DNA from: Zygosaccharomyces rouxii
Lineage: Eukaryota; Ascomycota; Saccharomycetes; Saccharomycetales; Saccharomycetaceae
Assembly (NCBI RefSeq): GCF_000026365.1
Contig: NC_012995.1
Coordinates: 312,501 to 376,500 of the forward strand
Reading direction: 5' to 3'
Length of the DNA stretch: 64,000 bases
The notes under the pieces were generated by a model. The model was not told the DNA's origin. It made no database searches and saw nothing but the letters and a program-made list of their open reading frames with translations. This document shows, in pieces, positions 9,803 through 20,664 of the stretch (position 1 is its first letter; the number at the start of each line of letters is the position of its first letter). The translations under genes were made by a program, and so were the position numbers.

Positions 9803-12800
9803 ATGAGTGATAACGAGATCAGGGCTCCTATTCCACTGAAGAATAGGACATTGTCGCAATTAAAATTGCAGGACATGAAGAATACCAGATCTAGTTCTAG
9901 TATGGCAGGTGATGGGACCAAGAGGCCAAGGTTGCACTCTCCAGAGGGCAACCAACAATGGAGACCAAGATCCGCCACGCCCAATATGAATTCTCCCAGA
10001 TTATTGAATGGAATGGACAGCAAGCAGATTTTCAATGACATGTTAAAGTATTACGGATTAGATTACGTTGATGACAGGGATGAGCATTTAAATCAAATTC
10101 ATGATCCGAAGTCGAAATGGTTTAGCCGAGCCGTCAGGCAACAATATATGATTGAAGATACTTTACCCTACAAGACTGAATCACATAAAGACCAAGCCAA
10201 GTACTTATGTCATGTTTTGATCAATCTTTATATCGCAATTAGGTCTCTTGACATCCAAGGGTTGATTTCAATTTCTAGTAAAGATTTGGCAGATTTGAAA
10301 GGTGAAGTGGATAATTTGGCATTAAACACAGATTTGTTTCGGTTGACCACCGATGCTATAGATGCAGAAGTTTTAAACAACGATATTGCAGATTTTGATG
10401 AAGATGAAGACGAGGATGATATGTTTGATGACAATGAATATATTGATCTTGTAGGGCCGGATTTTAATGCAACTGGAAAGATCACTGCAAAATCGGCATC
10501 AATAATCAATGTTAACCATTGGACCAACGAATTTAAGAATTGCATGCATTTTGATTTCCCCCTTTCGCTGAGGAAGTCATTGGCAGTTGTCTATTACTAT
10601 TTATCCCTGGTACAAGGTCAAAAAGTCTATAGACAGATGCATGTTGAAATGTTCGAATTACTGGTCGCAACTGATGATGATGGTACGAACTTTACAGATT
10701 TACTCTACGAATCAGGTCTTCGATTGGACCATAAAATTATGCTTAGATTTTTATCAGATTTTCTACCATACCCAGAACCTGATTATGTGCGTTACGATTT
10801 AAGCATAAAAGAAGATCTGCAACTATTCAGATTACTTTTAAAATTGGCTAATAATTCCAAAGCATTCTTCGATGATAAAAGTGCCACTATTCTAATTGAC
10901 ACTATGGGGTGTTTACTTTCAAGTCTGGCTCCTTCTACCATCTCTACGATAATGCCTATGATAACATCATTGGTACCTTATCAATATCATCAGGATGGCA
11001 GGATTACGGATTACTTCCCCTTCTGTTTTGGATTCTGGACCTGTAAAACGGCAGACGCATCAGTGGACACTCACATGTACGATTTTATGGGTACGGTAGC
11101 AGAAGATGCACATTGGAAATTGATTAGGGATTCCGAATCTAATCCATTGGTGGAATACGGTGATTACTTGTTGTTTACGGATGATCAGATGTCCTTTATG
11201 TTTAATAGATTACAAGTACATTTGCGAGCAGATGGTCAAATTCATTCGTATTCGAGAACTGTGAGACCTTTGATCTACTCTTTGAATGGGTCTCATAGTG
11301 AACCATTCTTCGACAGACTAGTGAACTTGGCTAAATCAATAGAGACTTTTGTGCATCCTTCCAATACAGGATTTTGGACTAAACCGATCTCCAAATTTGT
11401 ACACGGGTTCATCAAGATGTATCACGGGAGAGTACAGAAAGAGAAGAAACAGAGGGAACTGGGAATTGAGCATCCAATCTACTTGGATTCGAAATGTAAT
11501 TCTAAGATGGTAGAAGTGTTTTTAAGTCTTCTTGTATCAGGGGCTCAAAACAAAAGTTCCGATGTGGCCAATTACTATATCTCATGTTTGGCATACTTGT
11601 TAGATTTACGGCCTGATAATTCAAACATTGTATTTGACAGAATTTTGATTGATGTTTACGAAGCTCTGGCAGGTGAGTACGTCAATTCTACGCATAGATT
11701 GATAGCATCTTTAAAACAATTCAACAGGGTGGTGAGATTTATGGTCATGGATAAACTATATCGAGTCCATGTGACAAATGTCTTGTTAATGTTCGTTGAC
11801 AAAATTGATATGAATGATATCAATCTAACAAGTAATTTGATAAATGGTATCGTTTCCATTGCGTCCTTCATACCTTTCCAAAATTTTGTAGGTCCTGATG
11901 AATATCTGACTTTTGAATCGCATACCCTTCCATTCATCCAACAACATTACTATCACTTGAGGGATTCGAACGGTCAGGAGCAATTCATCTATGATGAGGC
12001 ATTGCTTGAAACTGCATTCAGAGCTTCTACTACCGTCTTTGAGAATGTATTGAGAGTTTATATCGATAAATTGTTCCAATTGGTGGATGTAGATTTGGAA
12101 GATGGATTTGTTACTAAAGTTAATCAAACAACGATGATAATGCAAGAATCAATGGATGATGCCACTTTTGAAATTTTTGCCCAATTACTACAAAAACGGT
12201 TTTGGGATAATGATTCCTTCAAGGAAAAGGACCCTCAGTATGATCTCGTAATAATTCCCTTGGCAGCTCTTACAAGAAGGAATAAAGCTATTGCTCAACC
12301 ACTTTTTGATGACTTGACTTTCCATGTTAAAGAGCAGATAGAAAGAGGGGCTGGTTCTGTTAGGGCATCTTCTGAAATTCAGCAAAGAGATGTCAAGTTG
12401 GTTCTTTACCTATCAGCGGTGAACGAAGTTTTAAGACAGTCCCATAATGCTATTTTTGAATTTAGTGGAAAGCTCAAGGAATTTATGAAGTACGTTTTTG
12501 AAAGCATAACAAATCCACCCTTAGATGTTATTACTTCTATCATGATTCACAGTGCGTGTGCAAGTTTGACAAGCACCGAATTGATTGATTATAGTTTGTT
12601 TCCTGAACAATCTAAGGTCCCCTGGTATGAAAGGTGGGGTGGTTTACAATTTGATGAGCGGAAATATGAAAAGGAGAATTTGAACTTTATTTGGCATGTA
12701 CCCAACAGTGCTGAGATAACTTTAGCCATCGATCTTTTAAAAAGCACAATGAATTATTGCATAACCAATATGGAGAATATGATGGCTGATCCCCATAACG

Positions 12801-15800
12801 ATTTCACTTACAGTGACAAAATTCAAAAGTATATCTTAATTATTACTCATGCACTTTCAGGATCAAGTCTCCTCTTTGATCCAGATTTCAACAAGAATAA
12901 CTCACAGCAAGTAACTGATTCGCAATCTTATAAAGAGAAGCTTGTACTGTTGAAGAATATCAGAGAAAATAACTTTGATAACCAAGAAATGGACATTGAT
13001 ATTGAACAAATTCGTTCTGAAAAGGGTGGTGGGGAATACATTGATGATAAGGACGCTTCCGATTTGCAAGCCTCTGAGAATGAGGGAGTGATAGAAATGA
13101 AAGAAACTACTGGTGAGGATTTTCTTATTGAGGATGAAGCAGAAATGTCTGAGATACCTTCAGGTATTGCTACTCCTGAACCAGGTGCTCATCTCAGTGG
13201 AGACTTTAATTCCTTTATGAATTCACGTTTGGCATTTAGAGATTTGGATATTTACACTTGCAACTATTTCTTTGGAAATACGGTAATGGAGAAGGTTAAG
13301 CATCCTCAATACGTGGAAGTTCACTGTTTAAGGGCTAACATTGGAAGATTTTTCCATAAACTATACAAATTTCTCATGGAACACTTCGAAAATAATACTA
13401 GCATGTTCCAAATTCTTTTGCATGGTATGAAAGTTTGGTTCACTGATGTGGGCCAAGAAACTGTTTTCATCGAGGACCCGTGTGCATTTTTCGACCTCGA
13501 TTTCATGGAGAATATTCAGATTTTGGCCAATTCTGGGGAACCTTTCACGAGAACTTGTTTAGCTGTCAGGTCTAACGATATACACCAGATGAGGGTGTTA
13601 TTGCATTCGACAAACAGATATCCTTCTAAATTGGAGGCCCAGCTGTTGAGGAATATCATAAGTCTAGCATCTTCTTTATACCCCGACATTCACAAACCTG
13701 CTCAAGGTACTTTGGTTCATTGTATGAAACAGCTAATTGGGTCTTACTCCATTATTATTAAGAAGTCAATTACTGCACTAAAAGAAGTAATGGAAACTCA
13801 TGATTATATGAAGATGCAAATTATCTTAAAGTTGTTGATGATTAAAAAGATTCACCGCAAATTAATGTCTGATTACAATAATATTACGGAACTCACGATG
13901 ATTTTGATCGAATGTTGTAAAGTTAACGAATTAGAAATTTCCATGTATGCAGACAAGATTTTGAGTGATATTGTCGCAGGCATGAAGATTCCGTCAAGTA
14001 CCTGTGTACTCGACGAGAGAGCATACGCACCATTGGCACCACCTGACAAATTCATGGATCTGCAAGTGGAAGCAGTTAAGAATGCAAAGGATAAAAAGCG
14101 TAGTCGTTACCTCTCTCTGTTAATTGAGCTTCAGAACAAACTGGTTGGAGTCTTGGAAAGTGAGAAAACAGTCGGATGGAAATTACCCATGCTTATCATA
14201 AGATTTGTCGTCAAGATCCAATCTCACCTTGAGACTGAGGTGGAACCCAAGGCATTGGAGACAATTTTCAAGCATTCTCAAACCAATCACCCTGACATGA
14301 TCCATTTAGCCATCAAATCATTCTTGGGAATTTTTAACAAAATCTTCTCATTGTCTGACTACGACTACGATATTTCTAAAGCTTACAACAGTGCATTTGA
14401 TCCTGGATTTATCACCGATGTAGACACTTCCCAGGATGGGTTTCCAGAGGAATTCAAACAGGAGATGAACAATTTTGAATCGCCTTCTTATTTTATCGAC
14501 TCAAGAATGTTTGTTGGTTGGCTCTGTTGGGGTAGATCCATGAAAGTCGTTAAGGCGGAACCTATTGAGGTGAATTTTAGACAAAATGAAATTGAAGCCT
14601 TCCAAAGATTTGGTAATGTGGTAAATTACGAGTGGATACAAAACATTGTTGACAATTTGATTCAGGATAACGAAACCCATGGTGTTTTTAGTAGTGGTAA
14701 CGTCTCATTTTTTGTCCTCTTAATTTTTTTAATATCTCACAACTTCACCAAATTGAAGCTTGAGGACTTATTTAGCCTTTGTGAAAGCCGCTATGATAGA
14801 AACGATAAGGCTTCAATGATTATGTCTACAGAGATATTTGCCGCATTGATATGTGGGAGCAAATTCATGTATCCTGAGAGCTTGCAACTCAGAGACGCAT
14901 TTGTTGCTAAATTTTTACCCTCCTGCATTGATAGTGAGTTAAATCAAGATGCCTTTGGTATATGGGCTACTTTATGCTGGTGGCTCCCTACGGTGGTTGA
15001 TCTGAGAAGGTGTAAACCATTTTACCAAAATTTCTCGTCTATTCAAAACCTTTTGGACAAGAAATCTGATGATCCGGCTCATCAGGCATCTAAATTGCTC
15101 ATGTTGAGAAGTGTGTTATTGAGTATGGAGTACAGCTCTCCCGATTTATTAGTAGTTTTGAACAGTTTGGTCACCGATCATCCATACGATCAGGTACGTG
15201 AAGCTGTAGCTAAAGTTCTTGCCACATTGATGCAAAGCAGCTGTTGTGCATCTTTGCCAAGTGTTAAGGAACTAATGCATAAGGAATCTAATTGTGGTGG
15301 TGGATTGGGTTCACCTGTCATGGTCACTTCAAAGACCGTTGATGAGTTTGTTAAGAGACAGTTTCAAGACATTGTAAAAGAATCTGCTAACATCACAGGT
15401 TTGGCTCCTCAACAAATACTCAAAACACGTTACTATTATTTGACCTCCACCATGGTTTACTGGGTCAAAGAAATGATCAAGGGGACTAACAGGGTTTTAT
15501 TAGTACCATACATCGTGGATTATGTAGCTCCATTTTTGTTGGATCTTTTAACTCACAGAGACGTTTGCAAATTGGCGGGCTTAGATCCAACTATACTCTA
15601 TGTGACATTATCTTACATGCCACTAAGGAAAGAAGCTCTGGGAGAAGTGATTCAGCTGATGTGTCATGATGAAAATACCCTTTCGTCATATCAAATTAGA
15701 GTGAAATTGGGGTTCGTACAACACTTCTTCTCTTCGCAGTTGCTACAACTAGCACCTGAACAGAGAGATTCTATCCTAAGTTTCGTAGTGAGTCACCTAT

Positions 15801-16234
15801 ACAACGAGAGGTACGTGGAAGTAAGAATGAGAGCCTCTGATGTCCTATCAGATATTGTGCACAATTTAGGTGAAGATGATGAGAGGCTCAAGAAACTAGT
15901 ACAGTCGTTTTCGAGCCGTTTGGGCAATCATAAATGGGAAGAAAAACAAAAGTTGTCAAAAGCCGATGTTAAGATTCATGGTAGTATTCTCGGTTTGGGG
16001 GCCGTCATACAGGCATTCCCATATGTGTTCCCTCTACCACGCTGGATTCCTTCACAGTTGAGCAATCTAGCGTCATGGTCAAGAACTAGCGGTGTAGCAG
16101 GTACAGCTGCTAAATCCTATATTAGTGAGTTCAAGAAAGTAAGAACCGATACGTGGAAATTTGACCGCCTTTCTTTCACCCAGGATGAACTTGAAGACCT
16201 GGAAGGTGTTTTATGGAGCTCATATTACGCATGA
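9803..16234 (+). CDS. BLM10: Proteasome activator Blm10 (PA200 family)
   Basis: The predicted 2143-residue HEAT-repeat protein has the same length as I recall for S. cerevisiae Blm10. Blm10 caps the 20S proteasome core and opens its gate for peptide and unfolded-protein degradation in the nucleus and cytoplasm. The decisive sign is the C-terminal end, SSYYA. This is the HbYX-type tail (Tyr-Tyr-Ala, residues 2141-2143) that docks into the alpha-ring pocket, and it is intact. A very acidic insertion (EDEDEDDMFDDNE, near residue 200) and a second acidic stretch near 1060-1130 look like disordered loops. The gene sits between SMC1 and SEC4 as in S. cerevisiae. There is no frameshift over 6.4 kb. 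Confidence is very high. Confidence 0.96.
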   Translation: MSDNEIRAPIPLKNRTLSQLKLQDMKNTRSSSSMAGDGTKRPRLHSPEGNQQWRPRSATPNMNSPRLLNGMDSKQIFNDMLKYYGLDYVDDRDEHLNQIHDPKSKWFSRAVRQQYMIEDTLPYKTESHKDQAKYLCHVLINLYIAIRSLDIQGLISISSKDLADLKGEVDNLALNTDLFRLTTDAIDAEVLNNDIADFDEDEDEDDMFDDNEYIDLVGPDFNATGKITAKSASIINVNHWTNEFKNCMHFDFPLSLRKSLAVVYYYLSLVQGQKVYRQMHVEMFELLVATDDDGTNFTDLLYESGLRLDHKIMLRFLSDFLPYPEPDYVRYDLSIKEDLQLFRLLLKLANNSKAFFDDKSATILIDTMGCLLSSLAPSTISTIMPMITSLVPYQYHQDGRITDYFPFCFGFWTCKTADASVDTHMYDFMGTVAEDAHWKLIRDSESNPLVEYGDYLLFTDDQMSFMFNRLQVHLRADGQIHSYSRTVRPLIYSLNGSHSEPFFDRLVNLAKSIETFVHPSNTGFWTKPISKFVHGFIKMYHGRVQKEKKQRELGIEHPIYLDSKCNSKMVEVFLSLLVSGAQNKSSDVANYYISCLAYLLDLRPDNSNIVFDRILIDVYEALAGEYVNSTHRLIASLKQFNRVVRFMVMDKLYRVHVTNVLLMFVDKIDMNDINLTSNLINGIVSIASFIPFQNFVGPDEYLTFESHTLPFIQQHYYHLRDSNGQEQFIYDEALLETAFRASTTVFENVLRVYIDKLFQLVDVDLEDGFVTKVNQTTMIMQESMDDATFEIFAQLLQKRFWDNDSFKEKDPQYDLVIIPLAALTRRNKAIAQPLFDDLTFHVKEQIERGAGSVRASSEIQQRDVKLVLYLSAVNEVLRQSHNAIFEFSGKLKEFMKYVFESITNPPLDVITSIMIHSACASLTSTELIDYSLFPEQSKVPWYERWGGLQFDERKYEKENLNFIWHVPNSAEITLAIDLLKSTMNYCITNMENMMADPHNDFTYSDKIQKYILIITHALSGSSLLFDPDFNKNNSQQVTDSQSYKEKLVLLKNIRENNFDNQEMDIDIEQIRSEKGGGEYIDDKDASDLQASENEGVIEMKETTGEDFLIEDEAEMSEIPSGIATPEPGAHLSGDFNSFMNSRLAFRDLDIYTCNYFFGNTVMEKVKHPQYVEVHCLRANIGRFFHKLYKFLMEHFENNTSMFQILLHGMKVWFTDVGQETVFIEDPCAFFDLDFMENIQILANSGEPFTRTCLAVRSNDIHQMRVLLHSTNRYPSKLEAQLLRNIISLASSLYPDIHKPAQGTLVHCMKQLIGSYSIIIKKSITALKEVMETHDYMKMQIILKLLMIKKIHRKLMSDYNNITELTMILIECCKVNELEISMYADKILSDIVAGMKIPSSTCVLDERAYAPLAPPDKFMDLQVEAVKNAKDKKRSRYLSLLIELQNKLVGVLESEKTVGWKLPMLIIRFVVKIQSHLETEVEPKALETIFKHSQTNHPDMIHLAIKSFLGIFNKIFSLSDYDYDISKAYNSAFDPGFITDVDTSQDGFPEEFKQEMNNFESPSYFIDSRMFVGWLCWGRSMKVVKAEPIEVNFRQNEIEAFQRFGNVVNYEWIQNIVDNLIQDNETHGVFSSGNVSFFVLLIFLISHNFTKLKLEDLFSLCESRYDRNDKASMIMSTEIFAALICGSKFMYPESLQLRDAFVAKFLPSCIDSELNQDAFGIWATLCWWLPTVVDLRRCKPFYQNFSSIQNLLDKKSDDPAHQASKLLMLRSVLLSMEYSSPDLLVVLNSLVTDHPYDQVREAVAKVLATLMQSSCCASLPSVKELMHKESNCGGGLGSPVMVTSKTVDEFVKRQFQDIVKESANITGLAPQQILKTRYYYLTSTMVYWVKEMIKGTNRVLLVPYIVDYVAPFLLDLLTHRDVCKLAGLDPTILYVTLSYMPLRKEALGEVIQLMCHDENTLSSYQIRVKLGFVQHFFSSQLLQLAPEQRDSILSFVVSHLYNERYVEVRMRASDVLSDIVHNLGEDDERLKKLVQSFSSRLGNHKWEEKQKLSKADVKIHGSILGLGAVIQAFPYVFPLPRWIPSQLSNLASWSRTSGVAGTAAKSYISEFKKVRTDTWKFDRLSFTQDELEDLEGVLWSSYYA

Positions 16235-16712
16235 AAATTGCCAAAGGACTACAGAATAGACAGCCTTAAAATTCTACAGCTTTTATTATATATTGTACTG
16301 ATTTATAGCGTTCTTCTTTTTGTGCGGGTAATGGGGCTATTATTTCAAGATAACTCATTTCATTCGGCAAGAAGGAGAACACAATGATTCTTTCCTTTGT
16401 ATTAGGTTCAAAGGCAGCACTGTTTGCAGTTTGAAGTGTATTTGTAAATTGTTTTGAGAGTTGGAAGAACGTGTTGCAGAGCTAGAAGTTATTTTGCAAT
16501 TCGTTAGCCAAATTTAGGAGGTGAATAGAGAGGACCTAAAGAACAGGTATATCATACGAACAAACAAACAAACAAACAGAGACAAGCCGAACAAAAGAAT
16601 AAAACAAGTAAGAGGAGGATATAGCTAATTGATTCTCTTAAAATTGGACAGAGGACTACGATAACTTTAAGGAACAATAGGAAAGTTCAATTGAAATTCT
16701 GAGAAATAAAGG
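16235..16712. other. BLM10-SEC4 intergenic region with short CAAA repeat
   Basis: These 478 bp contain the BLM10 3' region and the SEC4 5' region. A small tandem repeat of CAAA (about five copies) occupies roughly 16560-16578 and probably falls within the SEC4 leader or promoter. The last 150 bp are purine-rich. No ORF or RNA gene is evident. Confidence 0.5.
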
Positions 16713-17366
16713 ATGTCAGGATTAAGAACTGTGAGTGCCTCTTCAGGCAATGGTAAGAGTTACGATTCTATTATGAAGATTTTGTTGATTGGTGATTCAG
16801 GTGTGGGTAAATCTTGTCTCTTGGTCCGTTTCGTGGATGACAAGTTCAACCCATCATTTATTACTACCATTGGTATTGATTTTAAGATTAAAACCGTTGA
16901 CATTAACGGTAAAAAGATTAAACTTCAACTTTGGGATACGGCAGGTCAAGAAAGATTCCGCACAATTACAACTGCCTACTATAGAGGTGCTATGGGTATC
17001 ATCCTTGTCTATGATGTCACTGATGAGAGAACCTTCTCTAACATCAGGCAGTGGTTTAAAACCGTCAATGAACATGCAAATGATGATGCACAACTTTTAC
17101 TGGTAGGTAACAAAAGTGATATGGATACTAGAACTGTTACCTATGAACAAGGTGAAGCTCTTGCAAAGGAATTAGGTATACCTTTCATCGAATCAAGTGC
17201 GAAGAATGATGATAACGTTAATGAAATTTTCTTCACTCTAGCTAAATTGATTCAAGAGAAGATCGATAACGACAAGTTGGCTGGCGGTTCAGGTGCAGGT
17301 AAAGAGGGCAACATTAACATCAACTCTGGTAACAACGCTAGTTCAAAGAATGCCTGCTGTAATTAG
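16713..17366 (+). CDS. SEC4: Rab GTPase Sec4 of post-Golgi secretory vesicles
   Basis: The 217-residue Rab protein carries all GTPase motifs. The P-loop is GDSGVGKS (residues 27-34), followed by switch I with [18 protein letters not shown] for switch II, NKSD for guanine recognition and ESSAK. The variable Gly/Asn/Ser-rich tail ends in two cysteines for geranylgeranylation. The last residues are ACCN, so one Asn follows the Cys pair, whereas I recall S. cerevisiae Sec4 ending in CC. CCX-type ends are accepted in other Rabs. The family role is tethering vesicles at the plasma membrane through the exocyst. Position after BLM10 and before the VTC gene agrees with YFL005W. Confidence is high. Confidence 0.95.
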   Translation: MSGLRTVSASSGNGKSYDSIMKILLIGDSGVGKSCLLVRFVDDKFNPSFITTIGIDFKIKTVDINGKKIKLQLWDTAGQERFRTITTAYYRGAMGIILVYDVTDERTFSNIRQWFKTVNEHANDDAQLLLVGNKSDMDTRTVTYEQGEALAKELGIPFIESSAKNDDNVNEIFFTLAKLIQEKIDNDKLAGGSGAGKEGNININSGNNASSKNACCN

Positions 17367-17515
17367 TTTCCCACGTTACCAGAAAATGAATTTCAAGATA
17401 TTGAAGTGGAAGAGGAAGAGGAAAATGATGATGATGGAAGTCTTCGTTTCAACTGTGTGTTGACTGTTTTGTTGATTGATAGGTTTGGGCCTCTTGGGTA
17501 TTTGACAAGGATTTC

Positions 17516-17585
17516 ATATTATTATTATCATTATTATTACTATTATTATTACTATTATTATTACCATCCTTACCATTATTATAGG
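17516..17585. repeat. Imperfect ATT trinucleotide microsatellite
   Basis: About 70 bp of ATT/ATC/ACT triplets lie about 150 bp downstream of the SEC4 stop, probably in or just past its 3' untranslated region. A long reading frame through it (17406-17672) is only a by-product of the repeat. Confidence 0.85.
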
Positions 17586-17856
17586 AATCCCTTTAAGGTA
17601 CTAACCTGGCACTGTATATCCACGTGTAAGCAATTTATACTCATATTACATAACCTTTCCAATTACAGTTAAATATTATCATTAACTATTAGTATTAATA
17701 CTGGTATTAGACCCCTTTGTCAAAGGCTCGTGACTTCTTCCTTTGGTTGTATTAGCGTAACGGTTTCCTTGGGCGAAAGTTGGTTAGTTAACAACATAAG
17801 TTACTGGAAACAAGTTTATCATTGAGAGCCAAATTTGAGATTCAATCAAGTCAATC
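17586..17856 (+). promoter_or_regulatory. VTC gene promoter region with a CACGTG (Pho4-type) site
   Basis: CACGTG at 17621-17626 lies about 231 bp before the VTC ATG. VTC genes are members of the phosphate-starvation (PHO) regulon, which is driven by Pho4 at CACGTG or CACGTT. The flanks here (TATATC before, TAAG after) are not the high-affinity GGG-flanked type, so Cbf1 is an alternative binder. The remainder is A+T-rich with no other feature recognised. Confidence 0.45.
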
Positions 17857-20430
17857 ATGTTGTTTGGTGTCAAGTTGGCTAACGATATCTACCCACCATG
17901 GAAGAGCTCATATCTTGATTATGAAAGGCTAAAGAAACTGTTAAAGGAGGCACTTATTAGTGATAAGTCTGCAGGTGCAACTGCCAGAGGTGATGACCCA
18001 TGGAGTGAAAATGATGAATCAAGATTTGTCGAGGCATTAGATAAAGAATTGGAGAAAGTTTATGGATTCTTGGTAAGCAAATATGATTCCTTAATGGGTA
18101 AGTTGAACAGATTAGAGGAACAAACTACATCTGAGGATAAGATTGCAGAATTGAACTTCGATACTTTCCAAAAAGTATTGGAGGAAGTACTGAGTGAAGC
18201 ACAACAGCTAGATGGATTTTACAGATTGAACTATACTGGATTCTTTAAAATTGTAAAGAAACATGATAAATTGCATCCGAAGTATCCGTCGGTAAAATCA
18301 TTATTAGAGGTCAGATTGAAAGAATTACCATTTCACTCGGAAGAATTATCGCCGCTGTTGTACAGGACTTCGTTCCTTTATAACGTTTTGAGATCTAATT
18401 TTACGAATTTCTCACAATCCCTAACCGATGCTTCCAAGCTGTCAGCTGTTGGTGATCATACCAGCTCTTCGACGAATTTTAAAAGCTTTAAATTCTGGAT
18501 CCATAAGGATAATTTGATGGAAGTTAAGACTAGAATTCTAAGACATCTGCCAGCACTTGTCTATGCATCAGCACCAACTGAAAACGACGTTCTCCCTAAC
18601 AGATTAGAATCCGATGTTATGGATGCTGATGGTGGAATAGTTTCCTCTAATTCTAGTAATGAATTATTGGTAGAAAATGGTTTCGGTAATACTAAATCTT
18701 ACGATCCTCTTTTGACTGCCCTATATTTCGATAATGAACAATTTGAGCTTTATAACAACAAATTGCTCAAGACTCAATCTGCACCAACTGTTAGATTGAG
18801 ATGGACTGGTAGATTGGCTGATAAACCAGATATTTTCCTAGAGAAAAGAACTGTGGTGGAAAATCCAGAAAGTGGTAACACTGAATTGGAGGAAATTAGA
18901 CTCAAAATGAAGCAAAAATTCATCAATGGGTTTGTCTTCGATGGTGACAGTAAATATAAAACCCGTACTGTAAACAAATTGAAAGAAAGTGGGACTGGGG
19001 ACGAAGAAATCGCTAAAGTGGAACGTAATTTCGATACCATGCAAAGATTTATTCTTGATGAGGACTTGGAACCGGTATTGAGAACTATGTACAGAAGAAC
19101 TGCATTTCAAATTCCAGGAGATGATAGAGTTAGGGTTACTATCGACTCGGATATTTTATTTGTTAGAGAAGATGATTTCGATAAAATGAGACCCATTAGA
19201 AATCCCAAGGATTGGCATAGAAACGACTTGGATGCTAATGTTTCCAAGCCAACTAAATTTTTAAGAACTGGTGAATACAGTAAATTTCCATATTCTGTCA
19301 TGGAGATTAAAGTGCAACATGAAGGTGAGCCTTCTGATGGTACTGATGATAACGTTTCTACCGACGGACCTCGTCTGCCAAGGAAACATGGACAATGGAT
19401 CACTGAATTAACAAATTCCCACCTTGTCAAAGAAGTTCCACGTTTCTCATTGTACGTGCAGGCTGTAGCATCGTTGTTTGCGGAAGAGGAGAAATTAGAT
19501 GTCTTGCCCTTCTGGTTGCCTGAATTGGAGGGAGACATTAGAAAGGATCCCAAGCAAGCCTATGAGGAGGAGAAGATCAAGGCTAAAAAGCAGAAAGAGA
19601 CTCAAGCAAAGATTAATGATATGAGGAGATTGTCAAGGGTTTCTAACCTAAGTTTCCCACGGGCCGAAGAACCACATCGGGATAGTAAGCAAGTGAGTGA
19701 GCAAGTCATTCAACAGATGAATGATAGCCTGCAACCTCAGAATCAACAACGAGCTGCAAGAGGACCTGATTTAGAGGACCATGAGTCCTCCGAAGAGGAG
19801 TATGAAGGCCAAAAGAAGAAGAAAGCTAAAGCACCTCGCCGTATTAAGGTTGGTGATACGTTTTTAAATATTCTCGCTGGTAGGGAATCCGCACTCACCG
19901 GGGTTGAAGAAGAGGAAGATGAAATTGAATTACCACCTGGTGTTAAAAAACCTAAGAATTATATTAAGAATGCTGGTCCTGTGAAAGTGGAGGCAAAGGT
20001 TTGGTTAGCCAACGAACGTACTTTTAATAGATGGTTGAACGTAACCACTCTGATGAGTGTCTTAACATTTTCCATCTACAACTCTGTGAAAAGAGCACAG
20101 TTTCCACAGCTGGCCAATATCATGGCATATATTTTCTTTGGATTGACAGTGTTTTGCGGTATCTGGTCTTATTTTACCTATTTGAGAAGATTGAATGTGA
20201 TTAAAGAAAGAAGCGGTTGTCATTTGGATGCACCATTGGGCCCCATTCTCGTTGCTGTTGTCTTAATAATCGCACTAGTGCTCAATTTCATTGTAGCATT
20301 CCGTGAGACGGCTAGAAGACGTAACCAACAAGTTTTAACTCAATCTATGGATGATCTACCAGAGAAATTGAGACCAATTCAAGAGTATATATTCAAAATC
20401 GTTGGTGCCGAGACTATTCCTGAAAACTAA
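17857..20430 (+). CDS. VTC2: Vacuolar transporter chaperone subunit (Vtc2/Vtc3 type)
   Basis: The 857-residue protein starts with an SPX domain (residues 1 to about 180; [22 protein letters not shown], then KLHPKYPSV), which senses inositol pyrophosphate. A VTC-type tunnel domain follows at about 210-560, then a charged linker rich in Lys/Glu. At the C-terminus are three membrane segments near 726-745, 752-773 and 791-815. The family forms the vacuolar-membrane complex that makes and imports polyphosphate. Vtc4 is the catalytic subunit and Vtc2/Vtc3 are regulatory. The neighbours link it to both copies: SEC4 and MSH4 flank VTC2 (YFL004W), while ULP1 flanks VTC3 (YPL019C). It is therefore best read as the single unduplicated ancestor of both; the symbol is a convenience. 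Confidence in the family is high. Confidence 0.92.
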   Translation: MLFGVKLANDIYPPWKSSYLDYERLKKLLKEALISDKSAGATARGDDPWSENDESRFVEALDKELEKVYGFLVSKYDSLMGKLNRLEEQTTSEDKIAELNFDTFQKVLEEVLSEAQQLDGFYRLNYTGFFKIVKKHDKLHPKYPSVKSLLEVRLKELPFHSEELSPLLYRTSFLYNVLRSNFTNFSQSLTDASKLSAVGDHTSSSTNFKSFKFWIHKDNLMEVKTRILRHLPALVYASAPTENDVLPNRLESDVMDADGGIVSSNSSNELLVENGFGNTKSYDPLLTALYFDNEQFELYNNKLLKTQSAPTVRLRWTGRLADKPDIFLEKRTVVENPESGNTELEEIRLKMKQKFINGFVFDGDSKYKTRTVNKLKESGTGDEEIAKVERNFDTMQRFILDEDLEPVLRTMYRRTAFQIPGDDRVRVTIDSDILFVREDDFDKMRPIRNPKDWHRNDLDANVSKPTKFLRTGEYSKFPYSVMEIKVQHEGEPSDGTDDNVSTDGPRLPRKHGQWITELTNSHLVKEVPRFSLYVQAVASLFAEEEKLDVLPFWLPELEGDIRKDPKQAYEEEKIKAKKQKETQAKINDMRRLSRVSNLSFPRAEEPHRDSKQVSEQVIQQMNDSLQPQNQQRAARGPDLEDHESSEEEYEGQKKKKAKAPRRIKVGDTFLNILAGRESALTGVEEEEDEIELPPGVKKPKNYIKNAGPVKVEAKVWLANERTFNRWLNVTTLMSVLTFSIYNSVKRAQFPQLANIMAYIFFGLTVFCGIWSYFTYLRRLNVIKERSGCHLDAPLGPILVAVVLIIALVLNFIVAFRETARRRNQQVLTQSMDDLPEKLRPIQEYIFKIVGAETIPEN

Positions 20431-20664
20431 GACTACCCCTGGTAAGACTTGTGGTTTAGAATCGGGAAAAATTCAATCCTATAATATAAAACGTATCTTT
20501 TTGTCTGTATAATAATTGTTGATACTCGTTATATTGCAAGCATGCATTATCTTGAAAGGTGACGTTGTCCGAGCAAACTAACGCTAAGAAGTTCACGAGA
20601 ATAAAGAGAAGACGTAAAACAAAACAATATAGATACATTTTAAACGACCAGAGATATCATATCT

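Noticed and set aside
17406..17672. 88-codon ORF after SEC4
   Set aside because: Its Tyr/His-rich run is the translation of the ATT microsatellite, there is no family similarity, and it does not start with ATG.
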